From: Actinomycetota bacterium
GTDB taxonomy: Bacteria; Actinomycetota; Thermoleophilia; Gaiellales; Gaiellaceae
Assembly: GCA_016870235.1 (NCBI GenBank)
Contig: VGCB01000187.1
Location: 1 to 5,999 of the forward strand
DNA: 5,999 nt
Direction of reading: 5' to 3'
Shown here: positions 1 to 5,725 of the stretch, piece after piece
How the letters are laid out: each line of letters opens with the position of its first letter
How positions within the stretch are numbered: position 1 is the first letter of the stretch
Translations under genes and position numbers: made by a program
The notes under the pieces: generated by a model
Databases searched by the model: none
Told to the model about the DNA's origin: nothing
Seen by the model: the letters and a program-made list of their open reading frames with translations, nothing else

Positions 1-742
1 GGGTCGAGAAGTAGTGGCCGACGCGCGTCGAGCTCTGGTACGGCTTCGGCCCTGCCTGGCCCTTCGTGTTGGCCTTGGCCGGATCGATGACGTGGTCCTT
101 CGTCCTGGTCGCACCCGAGATCGCATCGGTGAGTCTGACGCGGTACTCGACAGCTCCCTCGACCTTGGGGACGGTGAGGAAGATGTTGACCGCACAGCCG
201 TCCTTGCCCGTCGTGCCGTCGTTCGCGGGGGCGATTGGAACGCTCCGAAACTCAACGGCGGCGGCATTCGCGCGAGGGCGATCCGGGGTGTAGCGGACAA
301 CGACAGCCCTCTTGATCGCTAACCGTTCCTGCACCAGAGCCCGAGCCTCGGCGCAGAGGTCGCGGCCAGGCGAGGTCGCAAGGCCGTTCCACCCGAGCAA
401 GGCGGCGATCTTACCGCTGCCCGCGCTCCACGTCGGGACCTTCGAGTATTGCAGACGGCCTCGCTCGTGCCGGTTGAACGTGAAGACGGACTCCCGGCCG
501 CCGAGGGAGGTGTCGGTGTACGTCACCCGGTACTCGGCGGCATCGGCGAGATCGCGGACGACCGCGAAGGCCGACGCATGGCAGGCGGATCCCACGGGCA
601 CCTTCTCGGTGACGATCACCAGCTCGGCCGTGACCGGCTGCTCGACCGTGGCCATGCCCGCGGCTCCCACCTGCGCCGGCACGACGAGCAACGCGCCGGC
701 CGTCGCGACAGCGCCGGCACAGAATCGTAACCGTCTGGACAC
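1..742 (-). CDS. Predicted secreted protein with two copies of a small domain (N-terminal 247 residues, partial)
   Basis: Reading the minus strand from GTG at 742-740 gives 247 sense codons with no stop up to the left edge, so the C-terminus is missing. The N-terminus looks like a signal peptide: basic SRRLR (2-6), a hydrophobic stretch (about 9-23), and a possible cleavage site after VGA near residue 27. Two segments resemble each other. C54 is followed by EYRV at 70-73 and TD at 76-77; C183 is followed by EYRV at 199-202 and TD at 205-206, with the same spacing. The alternating hydrophobic pattern suggests beta-sandwich modules, perhaps fibronectin-III-like; this is inference. A strong ribosome binding site supports the start. 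The gene carries two TTA leucine codons (residues 5 and 141) and more A/T-ending codons than its neighbours. I do not recognise the family. The export prediction and the reading frame are the firm parts. Confidence 0.8.
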   Translation of the reverse strand, partial: MSRRLRFCAGAVATAGALLVVPAQVGAAGMATVEQPVTAELVIVTEKVPVGSACHASAFAVVRDLADAAEYRVTYTDTSLGGRESVFTFNRHERGRLQYSKVPTWSAGSGKIAALLGWNGLATSPGRDLCAEARALVQERLAIKRAVVVRYTPDRPRANAAAVEFRSVPIAPANDGTTGKDGCAVNIFLTVPKVEGAVEYRVRLTDAISGATRTKDHVIDPAKANTKGQAGPKPYQSSTRVGHYFST

Positions 743-750
743 CTGTCCGT

Positions 751-758
751 CCTTCCTC
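751..758 (-). promoter_or_regulatory. Shine-Dalgarno site of the secreted-protein gene
   Basis: On the minus strand GAGGAAGG lies 8 bases before the GTG at 742. It is the best ribosome binding site in the window and fixes the start of the secreted-protein gene. A 5-bp hairpin (CACGG/CCGTG, 761-774) sits two bases upstream of it. Confidence 0.75.
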
Positions 759-800
759 GGCACGGTGCGCCGTGAACCCCGTTCATCGTCCCCCGAGGTC

Positions 801-890
801 GGGGAGACTGGCACGAGGCGTATGCCCCAACCCGCGGGCGGGCGTGCTCCTGGCGGGATCCGGGAGATCGTGCCGGACGCGAGTCTCCCC
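801..890. repeat. Long imperfect inverted repeat (possible structured leader or operator)
   Basis: The left arm, GGGGAGACT (801-809) followed directly by GGCACG (810-815), is fully complementary to CGTGCC (869-874) plus AGTCTCCCC (882-890). This gives 15 pairs, with a 7-base bulge (875-881) on one side and a 53-base GC-rich loop that contains the palindrome CCCGCGGG (831-838). The hairpin CCCCG-AGGT-CGGGG (791-804) shares bases 801-804 with the left arm, so the two folds exclude each other. GGCACG also recurs at 759-764, beside the ribosome binding site of the secreted-protein gene. I could not match it to a riboswitch class I know. It could act in RNA from either strand or as a DNA site. Confidence 0.5.
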
Positions 891-955
891 CACAGCCGTA
901 GGCGCCAGGAGAACATGGAAGACCCCACGATGGCGGCACCCGCGAGAATGCCCAC

Positions 956-2493
956 GTGCTCCTGGTCGAGATCGTCCAGACGTCGGCTGCCGTCGCTGCC
1001 ACCGCGTCGCGCACGGAGAAGCGCGAGGCGCTCGCCGGCTGCTTGCGCCAGACCGCGCCCGATGAGCTTCCCGCCATTGTGGGCTTCCTCGTCGGCGAGC
1101 CGCGGCAGGGGCGGGTCGGGCTCGGGTGGGCCTCGGTGGTCGCCGTCGAGGTCGACCACGCCCTCGAGCCGACCCTCTCGGTCGGCGACGTCGACGCGTT
1201 TCTCGACGAGGTGCAGCGCACGGCCGGCGCCGGGTCGGCGGCAGCGCGAGCGTCGCTTCTCGAGCGTCTCCTCCGCCGGGCCACGGCCGAGGAAGGTGCG
1301 TTCTTGCGGCGCCTCCTCACCGGCGAGCTCCGGCAGGGGCCCTCGCCGGCGTCATGCTCGACGCGATCGCCACCGCGGCCGAGGTTCCCGCCGCGCTCGT
1401 CCGTCGAGCGTCGATGCTCTCCGGCGACCTCGGACTCACCGCCGCCACGGCCGTCGAGCACGGTGCCATCGGGCTCGAGCGCGTGTCGCTCGCCGTGGGG
1501 CGCGGCGTCGAGCCGATGCTCGCCTCGACGGCAGGCTCGGTCGCCGACGCGCTCGCGACGACCGGCCCGGCGTCGGTCGAGTGGAAGCTCGACGGGATCC
1601 GCATCCAGGTGCATCGGTCCGGCGACGACGTCGCCGTCTACACGCGGAACCTGAACGAGGTCTCCGCTCGACTTCCCCACCTCGTCGCGCTCGCCCTTCA
1701 GCTGCCCGCCGACGAGTTCGTCCTCGACGGCGAGATCATCGGTGTCGCCGAGACCGAGGCGGGCGCGATGCCGCCCGAGCTCTTCCAGACGACCGCCTCG
1801 GGCTTCTCCCGCGAGCGGCCGGACGAGCGCGCCGTCGCGCTCAGCCCCTCGTTCTTCGACATCCTCCACCTCGACGGCCGCACCCTCGTCGACGAGCCGC
1901 TCGTCACGCGCGCGCAGGCGCTGACGGCCCTCGTCGGCGGCCTCCGTGTGCCTGCGATCGAGACCGGCGATCCGCAGAAGGCGGCGGCCTTCCTCGAGGA
2001 GGCGCTCGCGACCGGCCACGAGGGCGTGATGGTGAAGGCGCTCCACTCCCCGTACGAAGCGGGACGGCGTGGGAAGCGCTGGCTCAAGGTGAAGCCCGTC
2101 ACCACCCTCGACCTCGTCGTCCTCGCCGCCGAATGGGGCCATGGCCGCAGGCGCGGCCAACTCTCCAACCTCCACCTCGGCGCCCGGGCCACCGACGGCT
2201 CGTTCGTCATGGTCGGGAAGACGTTCAAGGGCCTCACCGACGCGCTTCTCGCATGGCAGACTGCGGCCCTCCTCGGGCGCGAGACGCGAACGGAGGGGAT
2301 CACCGTCTACGTGCGGCCCGAGCTCGTCGTCGAGATCGCGCTCGACGGCGTGCAGCGCTCGACCCGCTACCCCGGGGGCGTCGCGCTCCGCTTCGCGCGC
2401 GTGCGTCGCTACCGCGAGGACAAGGCCGCCGACGACGCCGACACGATCGAGACGGTACAGGCGCTGTTGCCGGGTGGCGCCCCGAGCGGTTAG
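956..2493 (+). CDS. lig: ATP-dependent DNA ligase (LigB-like), reading frame broken by an apparent 1-base deletion
   Basis: Seals nicks in duplex DNA through an enzyme-AMP intermediate. The frame from GTG 956 gives the N-terminal DNA-binding domain (LLVEIVQTSAAVAATASR onward) up to RRLLTGELRQG at residue 128. The rest, from ALAGVMLDA, is in the next frame from 1339. Reading G1339 twice joins them into 512 residues, close to the roughly 500 usual for mycobacterial LigB. The adenylation domain has motif I KLDGIR (nucleotidyl lysine K211), motif III FVLDGE (D258, E260), FFD (300-302), motif IV GHEGVMVK (E356, K361) and motif V WLKVKPV (K378, K380). The OB-fold part ends with RFARVRRYREDK (479-490). 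GTG 956 is chosen because it aligns with the family start; only a weak GAG precedes it. If the deletion is real, the uncorrected product stops at 1654 without the catalytic lysine. Ends 9 bases before the RidA-like gene. Confidence 0.88.
1336..1339 (+). other. Frameshift point in the ligase gene (four-G run)
   Basis: The frame changes inside GGGG at 1336-1339. One extra G would give Gln-Gly-Ala-Leu-Ala-Gly-Val-Met, the sequence expected for this ligase family at this point. The run lies in a GGGGCCC context, a typical place for a sequencing or assembly indel. A true mutation is the main alternative. A -1 slip of the GGG codon onto the overlapping GGG is chemically possible, but the site is not a canonical slippery heptamer. 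Confidence 0.8.
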
Positions 2494-2502
2494 GCTCGGC
2501 GC

Positions 2503-2898
2503 GTGAAGGTCGAGCGCATCACCGTCCCTGGCGACTGGTACGAGCCGTACCGGATCGCCCTCGGCTACCGGATCGGCGACGTCATCGTCCTCTCCGGCCA
2601 GGCGGCGATCGCGCCCTCCGGCGAGATCGTCGGCGCCCGCGACTTCGACGCGCAGGCGCAGCAGGTCTTCGAGAACCTCCGCTTCGTCCTCGAGTCCGCG
2701 GGCTCCGGGCTCGAGCACGTCGTCAAGGTCACGATCTTCCTCACGGACATGGCGAACTTCCCGAAGATCGTCGAGCTGCGCGAGCGGTGGTTCACGCCGC
2801 CGTACCCGGCGGACACGATCGTCGAGGTGCGCTCGCTCGCGCTCCCCGAGCTCATGATCGAGATCGAGGCGATCGCGGTCGTCCCCGACTCAACGTGA
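2503..2898 (+). CDS. RidA/YjgF/UK114-family protein lacking the deaminase arginine
   Basis: A 131-residue protein, the usual length for this small trimeric cytosolic family; RidA proper hydrolyses reactive enamine/imine intermediates such as 2-aminoacrylate. Family marks are GDVIVLSGQAAI (25-36), the helix with QAQQVFENLRFVLESAGS (51-68), VVKVTIFLTDMANFPKI (73-89) and the C-terminal EIEAIAV (120-126). E. coli RidA has Pro-Ala-Arg105 before VEVARLP; here the aligned residues are Pro-Ala-Asp104 before VEV, so the substrate-carboxylate-binding arginine is gone. Rid subgroups without this arginine are known and generally do not show the RidA imine deaminase activity, so I do not assign ridA. GTG 2503 starts 9 bases after the ligase stop with a poor ribosome binding site, suggesting translational coupling. 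Its stop overlaps the next ORF by GTGA. Confidence 0.88.
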   Translation: MKVERITVPGDWYEPYRIALGYRIGDVIVLSGQAAIAPSGEIVGARDFDAQAQQVFENLRFVLESAGSGLEHVVKVTIFLTDMANFPKIVELRERWFTPPYPADTIVEVRSLALPELMIEIEAIAVVPDST

Positions 2899-3059
2899 AG
2901 CTCGGCGTCGCCGAGGTCGCGCGTGCCGTCCAGTCCTACGGCTTCGACTCGCTGTGGGTGCCCCGCTTGGTCTTCGGGCTTCCCTCCGCGCCGGCCGACG
3001 TCGTCCTGCCGGCGCTGCGGCGCCCGGCGCCGCTCGTCGACCTCGAGCTCGGCGCGTGA
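2895..3059 (+). CDS. Small 54-residue ORF locked between the RidA-like and M24 genes; function unknown
   Basis: Starts at GTG 2895, overlapping the upstream stop (GTGA), and ends in a second GTGA overlap (3056-3059) with the peptidase start. These two overlaps are the best evidence that it is translated. The product has no signal peptide or clear membrane segment. Residues 8-23, VARAVQSYGFDSLWVP, resemble the first helix and second strand of luciferase-like (F420/FMN-dependent) monooxygenases, where A-x-x-x-GFDSLWV is common. The remaining 31 residues, rich in Pro, Ala and Leu, do not continue that fold as far as I can see. It may be a truncated relic of such an oxidoreductase kept as a coupling ORF, or a genuine small protein. 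The resemblance is short and could be chance. Confidence 0.5.
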   Translation: MKLGVAEVARAVQSYGFDSLWVPRLVFGLPSAPADVVLPALRRPAPLVDLELGA

Positions 3060-4246
3060 TCGCTGCGGGCGGGCCGCCGGCCGACGAGATCGCCGCCCGG
3101 ATCTCGGCGTTCCAGGCCGCCCTCGGTGCGGCGGGCCTTACCGGCGCGCTGATCGTGCAGCGGAGGGATCTCTTCTACCTCACCGGCACGGCTCAGGACG
3201 CGCACCTCGTCGTCCCGGCCCACGGCGAGCCGCGGCTGCTCGTCCGTCGATCCGGGTCGCGCGCGCGGCAGGAGTCGCCGCTCGAGCGCGTCGAGCGGCT
3301 CGATTCGATGCGCGACCTGCCGGGAGCGATCCGCGACGCGGGGATCGTCGGCGGTCGGCTCGGGCTCGAGCTCGACGTGCTCCCGGCGGCTCGCTACCTC
3401 GCCTACGCCCGCGCGCTCGACGGGCTGGAGCTCGACGACTGCTCGCCGCTCGTCCGGAGCCTCCGCTCGATCAAGTCGGCCTGGGAGCTCGAGCAGATCG
3501 AGGCGGCGGCGCGGCAGGTCGAGGTCGGCATGCGTGCCGCTCGCTGGGCGCTCCGCGCCGGAATCACCGAGATCGAGCTCGCGGCGGAGATCGAGCACGC
3601 GATGCGGAACGCGGGCCACCAGGGCGTCCTCCACGCGCGCGGCTTCGGCTTCGATCCCTCGCCCGCGTGCGTCCTCGGCGGCCCGAGCGCGGCCGTCCCC
3701 GGCGGCTGGGACGCGCCGATCGTCGGGCCGGGACCGAACCCCGCGATCGGCGCCGGCTCGTCGGAGCGCCCGATCGAGTCGGGGGAGACGGTGATCGTCG
3801 ATCTCCTCGGCGGCGCCGGCGGGTACGTCGCGGACGCGACGCGCACGTTCGCGACCGGCGAGCCACCCGAGCAGCTCGTCCGCGCCCACGCCCTCGCCCA
3901 CCGGATCCTGACCGAGGTCTCCGCGGGCGCCCGGCCCGGCGTCACCGGGGAGGATCTCTTCCTCCGCGCCCGCGAGCTTGCAGGCGACGAGCCGGGGTTC
4001 ATGGGCGTCGAGGGCGAGAACGTCGTCAGCTTCGTGGGTCACGGCCTCGGCCTCGAGGTCGACGAGCCGCCGTTCCTCGCGCGCGGCTTCGCGACCCCGC
4101 TCGCGGCCGGAATGGTGTTCGCGCTCGAGCCGAAGTTCCTGTTCGCCGGCGTTGGCGCGGTCGGCGTCGAGAACTCCTTCGTCGTCGAGGAGGGCGGGGC
4201 CCGCTCGCTGATCGACGTCGAGGAGACGCTTCTCCTCGTCGACTGA
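3056..4246 (+). CDS. M24-family metallopeptidase (Xaa-Pro peptidase/creatinase-like)
   Basis: A 396-residue cytosolic protein of the aminopeptidase P/prolidase fold. Residues about 8-130 form a creatinase-type N-terminal domain (RRDLFYLTGTAQDAHLVV); residues about 145-390 form the pita-bread domain. All five metal ligands are present: D249, D260 (in YVADATRTF), H329 (FVGHGLGLEVDE), E358 (FALEPKF) and E372 (GVENSFVVEE). Two histidines usual in aminopeptidase P and prolidase are absent: the one before the first Asp is replaced by the IGAGSS region, and that of the V-H-E-P-P motif by D336 (VDEPP). I recall a bacterial/archaeal M24 subfamily with this GLEL/V-DE and ALEPKF pattern, so the enzyme is probably active, but its substrate is unknown. 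GTG 3056 is chosen because it overlaps the preceding stop and longer versions add only Arg/Ala-rich shadow sequence. Confidence 0.9.
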   Translation: MIAAGGPPADEIAARISAFQAALGAAGLTGALIVQRRDLFYLTGTAQDAHLVVPAHGEPRLLVRRSGSRARQESPLERVERLDSMRDLPGAIRDAGIVGGRLGLELDVLPAARYLAYARALDGLELDDCSPLVRSLRSIKSAWELEQIEAAARQVEVGMRAARWALRAGITEIELAAEIEHAMRNAGHQGVLHARGFGFDPSPACVLGGPSAAVPGGWDAPIVGPGPNPAIGAGSSERPIESGETVIVDLLGGAGGYVADATRTFATGEPPEQLVRAHALAHRILTEVSAGARPGVTGEDLFLRARELAGDEPGFMGVEGENVVSFVGHGLGLEVDEPPFLARGFATPLAAGMVFALEPKFLFAGVGAVGVENSFVVEEGGARSLIDVEETLLLVD

Positions 4247-4414
4247 GCCGCCACGTCCGGTACGTTCGTCGACGACGTCGCCGTCACGACGCTCCCCGGC
4301 GCCGACGGCATCGTACTCGCGGGGAAGACGCTGTACGCCGTCGACGCGCGCTTCGGCGCTCCCGATCCGGCAACGGCGTCGTACGCCGTGGTCACGCTCC
4401 GGCGGAAGGGCTGA
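4247..4414 (+). pseudogene. 3'-terminal remnant of an SMP-30/gluconolactonase-like beta-propeller gene
   Basis: Directly after the TGA of the peptidase gene, and in the same frame, 55 sense codons run to TGA 4412-4414. They include GIVLAGKTLYAVDARFGAPD and end ASYAVVTLRRKG. This resembles the last blade of actinobacterial SMP-30/LRE-like propellers, where L-Y-x-V-N-A-R-F-G-T-P followed by a T-x-Y-x-V strand is typical at the C-terminus. There is no ATG, GTG or TTG until a GTG close to the end, and no ribosome binding site, so it is not a gene on its own. A deletion that removed the rest of the propeller gene is the simplest explanation. Readthrough of the peptidase stop would append it, but nothing supports that. 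The last 23 bases overlap the end of lysA on the other strand. The assignment comes from a short motif recalled from memory. Confidence 0.55.
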
Positions 4415-5666
4415 GCTCGAGCCGGAGCAGGTCGTCGATCGTCTCGCGGCGGCGGATCAGCGTCGATTCGCCGCCGCGGACGAGAACGGCGGCTGGCCGC
4501 GGCGTCGCGTTGTAGTTCGACGACATCCCGAGCGTGTATGCGCCGGTCGCCGGGACGGCGAGCAGGTCGCCGCGGTGTGGATCGGGGAGGGAGACGTCGT
4601 CGATCAGGACGTCGCCCGACTCGCAGTGGAGCCCGGCGAGCGAGACGCGCACGTCGTGCGCGTCGTCAGCGCGCAGCGCCGAGAGCGCCGTGTACCGCGC
4701 GTCGTAGAGGGCGGGTCGCGGGTTGTCCGACATGCCGCCGTCGACCGCGACCCACGTCACGCCGGGCAGCCGCTTGACGGAGCCGACGGCGTAGAGCGTG
4801 ACGCCCGCCTGGCCGACCAGGGCCCGTCCTGGCTCGAAGTAGACCGCAGGGCGCTGGAGGCCGATCTCGTCGAACGCCCACTGGACAGCGTTGACGAGGT
4901 CGCGGACGATCGGCCCGAGCGGCGGCGCCTTCTCCGCCGGGACGTGGCGCACGGGGAAGCCCCCGCCGAGGTTGACGATGCGCGGCACCCAGCCGAGCGT
5001 GTCGCGCGCCTCGGCCGTCCACGCTCCCACCAGCTCGATCGCCTCGCAGTGCGACTCGACCCCGGACACCTGCGAGCCTACGTGCAGGTGGACGCCGAGC
5101 AGGTCGAGCCCACGCTCGAGCCCCTCGCGCACCATCGCCAGCGCGCGCTCCGGCGGCACGCCGAACTTCGAGCCGTGGTGACCCGTCTTGATCGACTCGT
5201 GCGTGTCCGCCTCGACTCCGAGCGTGATGCGGACGAGAACGTTGCGGACGCGGGCCTCGGCGGCGCGCGCGACCTCCTCGGCGTCGTCGAGGACGACGAT
5301 CGCACCCTCCCGACCGGCCTCGTGGAGCAGCTCGTCGGGCTTGTTGTTGCCGTGCACGACGATCCCGAGCCCGGCATGGCCTGCCGCTCGGGCGAAGGCG
5401 AGCTCGCCGACCGACGCGACGTCGGCCTGCACGCCCTCCTCGCGAAGAACACGCAGGATCGCGACGTTCGGGAACGCCTTCGACCCGTACGCGATCGTCG
5501 CCTCGGGCGCCGCCTCCACCATCGCTCGTGCGCGGGCGCGGATCGTCTCCTCGCAGTAGACGACGACCGGCGTCCCGAACCGCTCTGCAAGTGCGGCGGC
5601 GCCGACGCCGCCGAGCGTCAGCTCACCGTCCTCGATCCGGGCGGTGTCGGGGAAGAGGTCGAGCAT
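4392..5666 (-). CDS. lysA: Diaminopimelate decarboxylase
   Basis: PLP-dependent enzyme that decarboxylates meso-diaminopimelate to L-lysine, the last step of lysine synthesis, in the cytosol. The 424 residues match the usual length. The alanine-racemase-like barrel carries the PLP lysine K63 in YGSKAFPN, HVGSQ (195-199), the phosphate-binding GGGFP (234-238) and EPGR (278-281). The C-terminal beta domain has CESGD (348-352, the Cys of the dimer active site) and GAYTLGMSSNYN (375-386), as in the fold-type III decarboxylases. The HVGSQ and CESGD context favours LysA over ornithine or arginine decarboxylase. The ATG at 5666 is set by an in-frame TAG 9 bases upstream; no good ribosome binding site precedes it. 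The 3' end converges on the plus-strand cluster and overlaps the propeller remnant by 23 bases. The aldolase gene lies 59 bases upstream on the same strand. Confidence 0.95.
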   Translation of the reverse strand: MLDLFPDTARIEDGELTLGGVGAAALAERFGTPVVVYCEETIRARARAMVEAAPEATIAYGSKAFPNVAILRVLREEGVQADVASVGELAFARAAGHAGLGIVVHGNNKPDELLHEAGREGAIVVLDDAEEVARAAEARVRNVLVRITLGVEADTHESIKTGHHGSKFGVPPERALAMVREGLERGLDLLGVHLHVGSQVSGVESHCEAIELVGAWTAEARDTLGWVPRIVNLGGGFPVRHVPAEKAPPLGPIVRDLVNAVQWAFDEIGLQRPAVYFEPGRALVGQAGVTLYAVGSVKRLPGVTWVAVDGGMSDNPRPALYDARYTALSALRADDAHDVRVSLAGLHCESGDVLIDDVSLPDPHRGDLLAVPATGAYTLGMSSNYNATPRPAAVLVRGGESTLIRRRETIDDLLRLELSPSAGA

Positions 5667-5672
5667 GCGGCG

Positions 5673-5678
5673 ACGCTA
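5673..5678 (-). promoter_or_regulatory. Possible -10 element of a leaderless lysA transcript
   Basis: On the minus strand TAGCGT fits TAnnnT and ends 7 bases before the lysA ATG, the spacing seen for leaderless genes in actinobacteria. The absence of a nearby Shine-Dalgarno sequence fits. No -35 element is recognisable and six-base matches of this kind are common, so this is weak. Confidence 0.25.
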
Positions 5679-5682
5679 GCAG

Positions 5683-5714
5683 CGGCTGTCCTCACACACC
5701 GCACATGGCAGCCG
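5683..5714. repeat. Short inverted repeat between the aldolase and lysA genes
   Basis: CGGCTG (5683-5688) and CAGCCG (5709-5714) are perfectly complementary across a 20-base loop. An alternative stem on the minus strand, GCGCAT with ATGTGC, uses overlapping bases. There is no T run after either, so it is not a standard intrinsic terminator. It could be a weak attenuator, a processing site or chance. Confidence 0.25.
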
Positions 5715-5725
5715 ATGCGCTCCCG

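Larger units (their letters stand above)
743..955. other. Divergent intergenic region between the secreted-protein and ligase genes
   Basis: These 213 bases separate two genes that point away from each other, so promoters for both should lie here. I cannot identify a convincing -35/-10 pair on either strand. The region holds a Shine-Dalgarno site and small hairpin next to the minus-strand gene, a 90-base imperfect inverted repeat (801-890), and a short CCCCG/CGGGG hairpin (791-804) that overlaps the first arm of that repeat. An AGGAGA at 907-912 precedes ATG codons at 915 and 930, but both are out of frame with the ligase. No small protein in this stretch looks real. Confidence 0.55.

Noticed and set aside
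801..890. The inverted repeat as a cobalamin or c-di-AMP riboswitch
   Set aside because: I could not find the conserved sequence blocks of either class on either strand, so no known riboswitch name is given.
907..932. AGGAGA with ATG codons at 915 and 930 as the start of the ligase gene
   Set aside because: Both ATGs are out of frame with the ligase N-terminus, and the family sequence begins right at GTG 956.
616..2718. A 700-codon minus-strand open frame opposite the ligase and RidA-like genes
   Set aside because: It is antisense to genes with intact catalytic motifs and shows no recognisable domain. Long antisense frames are common in high-GC genomes.
2954..3055. An upstream extension of the M24 gene to 2954
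   Set aside because: The added residues are an Arg/Ala-rich shadow of the 54-codon ORF and match nothing in the M24 N-terminal domain. GTG 3056 with its GTGA overlap is the better start.
312..3059. A 915-codon plus-strand open frame across the secreted-protein, ligase and RidA-like genes
   Set aside because: It is mostly Arg/Ala/Pro-rich and crosses genes with clear family motifs in other frames, as expected from high-GC third positions. Only its last 54 codons, from GTG 2895, are supported as translated.
4266..4275. Ten-base palindrome TCGTCGACGA as an operator
   Set aside because: Repeated TCG/GAC codons make such palindromes by chance throughout this window; position and context give no support.
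4280..4309. Hairpin GCCGTC/GACGGC as a terminator between the convergent genes
   Set aside because: Only six pairs with an 18-base loop, no following T run, and it lies in coding-derived sequence where such repeats are frequent.
2923..4515. A 530-codon plus-strand frame over the M24 gene
   Set aside because: It is extremely arginine-rich and out of frame with the M24 metal-ligand motifs; a compositional shadow.
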